Below, piece after piece: positions 8,628-9,134 of a stretch of 9,134 nucleotides of DNA. Source of the stretch: Firmicutes bacterium UBA6811 (GTDB taxonomy: Bacteria; Bacillota; SHA-98; UBA4971); NCBI GenBank assembly GCA_002452295.1, contig DKEX01000028.1, forward strand, positions 139,126-148,259, given 5' to 3'. The translations under genes were made by a program, and so were the position numbers. A model generated the notes under the pieces. That model was not told where the DNA came from and searched no databases. It worked only from the letters and a program-made list of their open reading frames with translations. How positions within the stretch are numbered: the stretch's first letter is position 1; each line of letters starts with the position of its first letter.

Positions 8628-8655
8628 ATTATACCACGGCGGCAGGTCCTGTCAA
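8628..8655 (-). promoter_or_regulatory. Consensus sigma-A promoter of ktrB
   Basis: The minus strand carries a perfect TTGACA (8655-8650), a 16-bp spacer and a perfect TATAAT (8633-8628). Transcription should start near 8621, giving a leader of about 34 bases before the GTG of ktrB. Such a short leader has no room for a known K+- or c-di-AMP-type riboswitch. The promoter may also serve pdaD and speB downstream. Confidence 0.85.
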
Positions 8656-8699
8656 CGGACGCGGCGCGCCCTCGCCCGCGCGCCCTGCGACTTGCTCGA

Positions 8700-8723
8700 G
8701 CAGGTAACGCCGGCCACACCTGC
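8700..8723 (-). terminator. Hairpin just after the holin-like gene, no U-tract
   Basis: GCAGGT pairs with ACCTGC around a 12-base loop containing the self-complementary GGCCGGC, starting three bases after the stop of the holin-like gene. It lacks a U-tract, so it is only a candidate factor-dependent terminator or 3' stabiliser. The consensus ktrB promoter about 45 bases further on supports the two genes being separate units. Confidence 0.3.
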
Positions 8724-8726
8724 GCG

Positions 8727-9128
8727 TCATGCAGCCCTGCGATCGTGCGGGCGCAGCATCTCGCCCCGCCTCGCCCGCTGCACATGGGCCTCGGCTCGCA
8801 GGCGCGCCGTCTCGAGCTCCGCCTTGCTCGGAGCTCTGCCTGTGGCTTTCTTGTATTCCTTCACGAAGAGCTCGAGGAACTTCGCCATCTTCTTGTTGCC
8901 CTTTATCCCCCACTCCTTGTAGTGCTCCTCGATGTAGTCCACGACGTCCACCGTCGTGTCAAGTATGATCTGGTACCTGCGGTTCTTCTGGTATACCTGG
9001 AGAGCATAGCCCATGAGGATTATGATGAGCGGCTCCAGCACCGCGTCGTCGGTGATCACGCTCCATAGCATCTTCAGCCACTTCAACCCCGCCACCTCGC
9101 TTTCCCGTGGGGAAGACATCCCACACAT
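8727..9128 (-). CDS. Small membrane-anchored helical protein, LLH-type phage holin-like
   Basis: Up to 133 aa. One hydrophobic helix at about residues 30-47 (LEPLIIILMGYALQVY) is followed by a charged helical region about 55-118 (DVVDYIEEHY, then KGNKKMAKFLELFVKEYKK, ATGRAPSKAELETARLRAEA). This layout, one N-terminal membrane segment, a VxxVE-like helix, a lysine-rich segment and a final acidic helix, resembles LLH-family phage holins (superfamily 6), which form membrane pores in lysis. The match is by pattern, not a firm motif. The frame is closed upstream by a TAG at 9132-9134, so the gene begins inside the window. Starts are the ATG at 9128 (listed, weak ribosome-binding site), an ATG at 9119, or a TTG at 9086 with GAGGTGG five bases upstream, which would give 119 aa. 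No endolysin or other phage gene adjoins it here. It could be a phage remnant, a domesticated holin or an unrelated membrane protein. Confidence 0.65.
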   Translation of the reverse strand: MCGMSSPRESEVAGLKWLKMLWSVITDDAVLEPLIIILMGYALQVYQKNRRYQIILDTTVDVVDYIEEHYKEWGIKGNKKMAKFLELFVKEYKKATGRAPSKAELETARLRAEAHVQRARRGEMLRPHDRRAA

Positions 9129-9134
9129 ATACTA

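Overview
The window is GC-rich DNA with seven protein-coding genes, all on the minus strand, so it reads from high to low coordinates. The gene types (KtrB K+ channel subunit, a BmrC/BmrD-like heterodimeric ABC exporter, pyruvoyl-dependent arginine decarboxylase, an LLH-type holin-like protein), frequent GTG starts, strong Shine-Dalgarno sequences and near-consensus sigma-A promoters suggest a high-GC member of the Bacillota (Firmicutes). This is inferred from gene content and style only; there is no rRNA or marker gene here.

Layout in the direction of transcription: (1) 9128-8727, a small membrane-anchored helical protein resembling LLH-family phage holins; (2) 8587-7208, ktrB, behind a perfect TTGACA/TATAAT promoter; (3) 7127-6669, pdaD, and (4) about 6590-5694, speB, together a two-step arginine to agmatine to putrescine route; (5) 5478-3718 and (6) 3715-1658, two ABC half-transporters 2 bp apart behind their own strong sigma-A promoter. 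They show the asymmetric nucleotide-binding sites and the extra extracellular domain typical of BmrC/BmrD (YheI/YheH). Last is (7) 1511-111, a sigma-54 activator with an N-terminal 2x[4Fe-4S] ferredoxin domain and a TyrR-type helix-turn-helix.

The likely transcription units are the holin-like gene alone, ktrB possibly with pdaD-speB, and the ABC pair, with the regulator either reading through from it or using its own weak promoter. In two cases (ABC half 1 and the regulator) the longest open frame starts upstream of or across a -10 box, so I assign shorter starts supported by Shine-Dalgarno sequences and family length. I found no tRNA, rRNA, CRISPR array, insertion sequence or canonical U-tailed terminator. 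Gaps between genes are short (at most 215 bp) and several carry GC-rich inverted repeats without U-tracts. The many long plus-strand reading frames are antisense shadows of the GC-rich genes. I did not find a clearly new multi-gene system. The most unusual single item is the ferredoxin-sigma-54 regulator.
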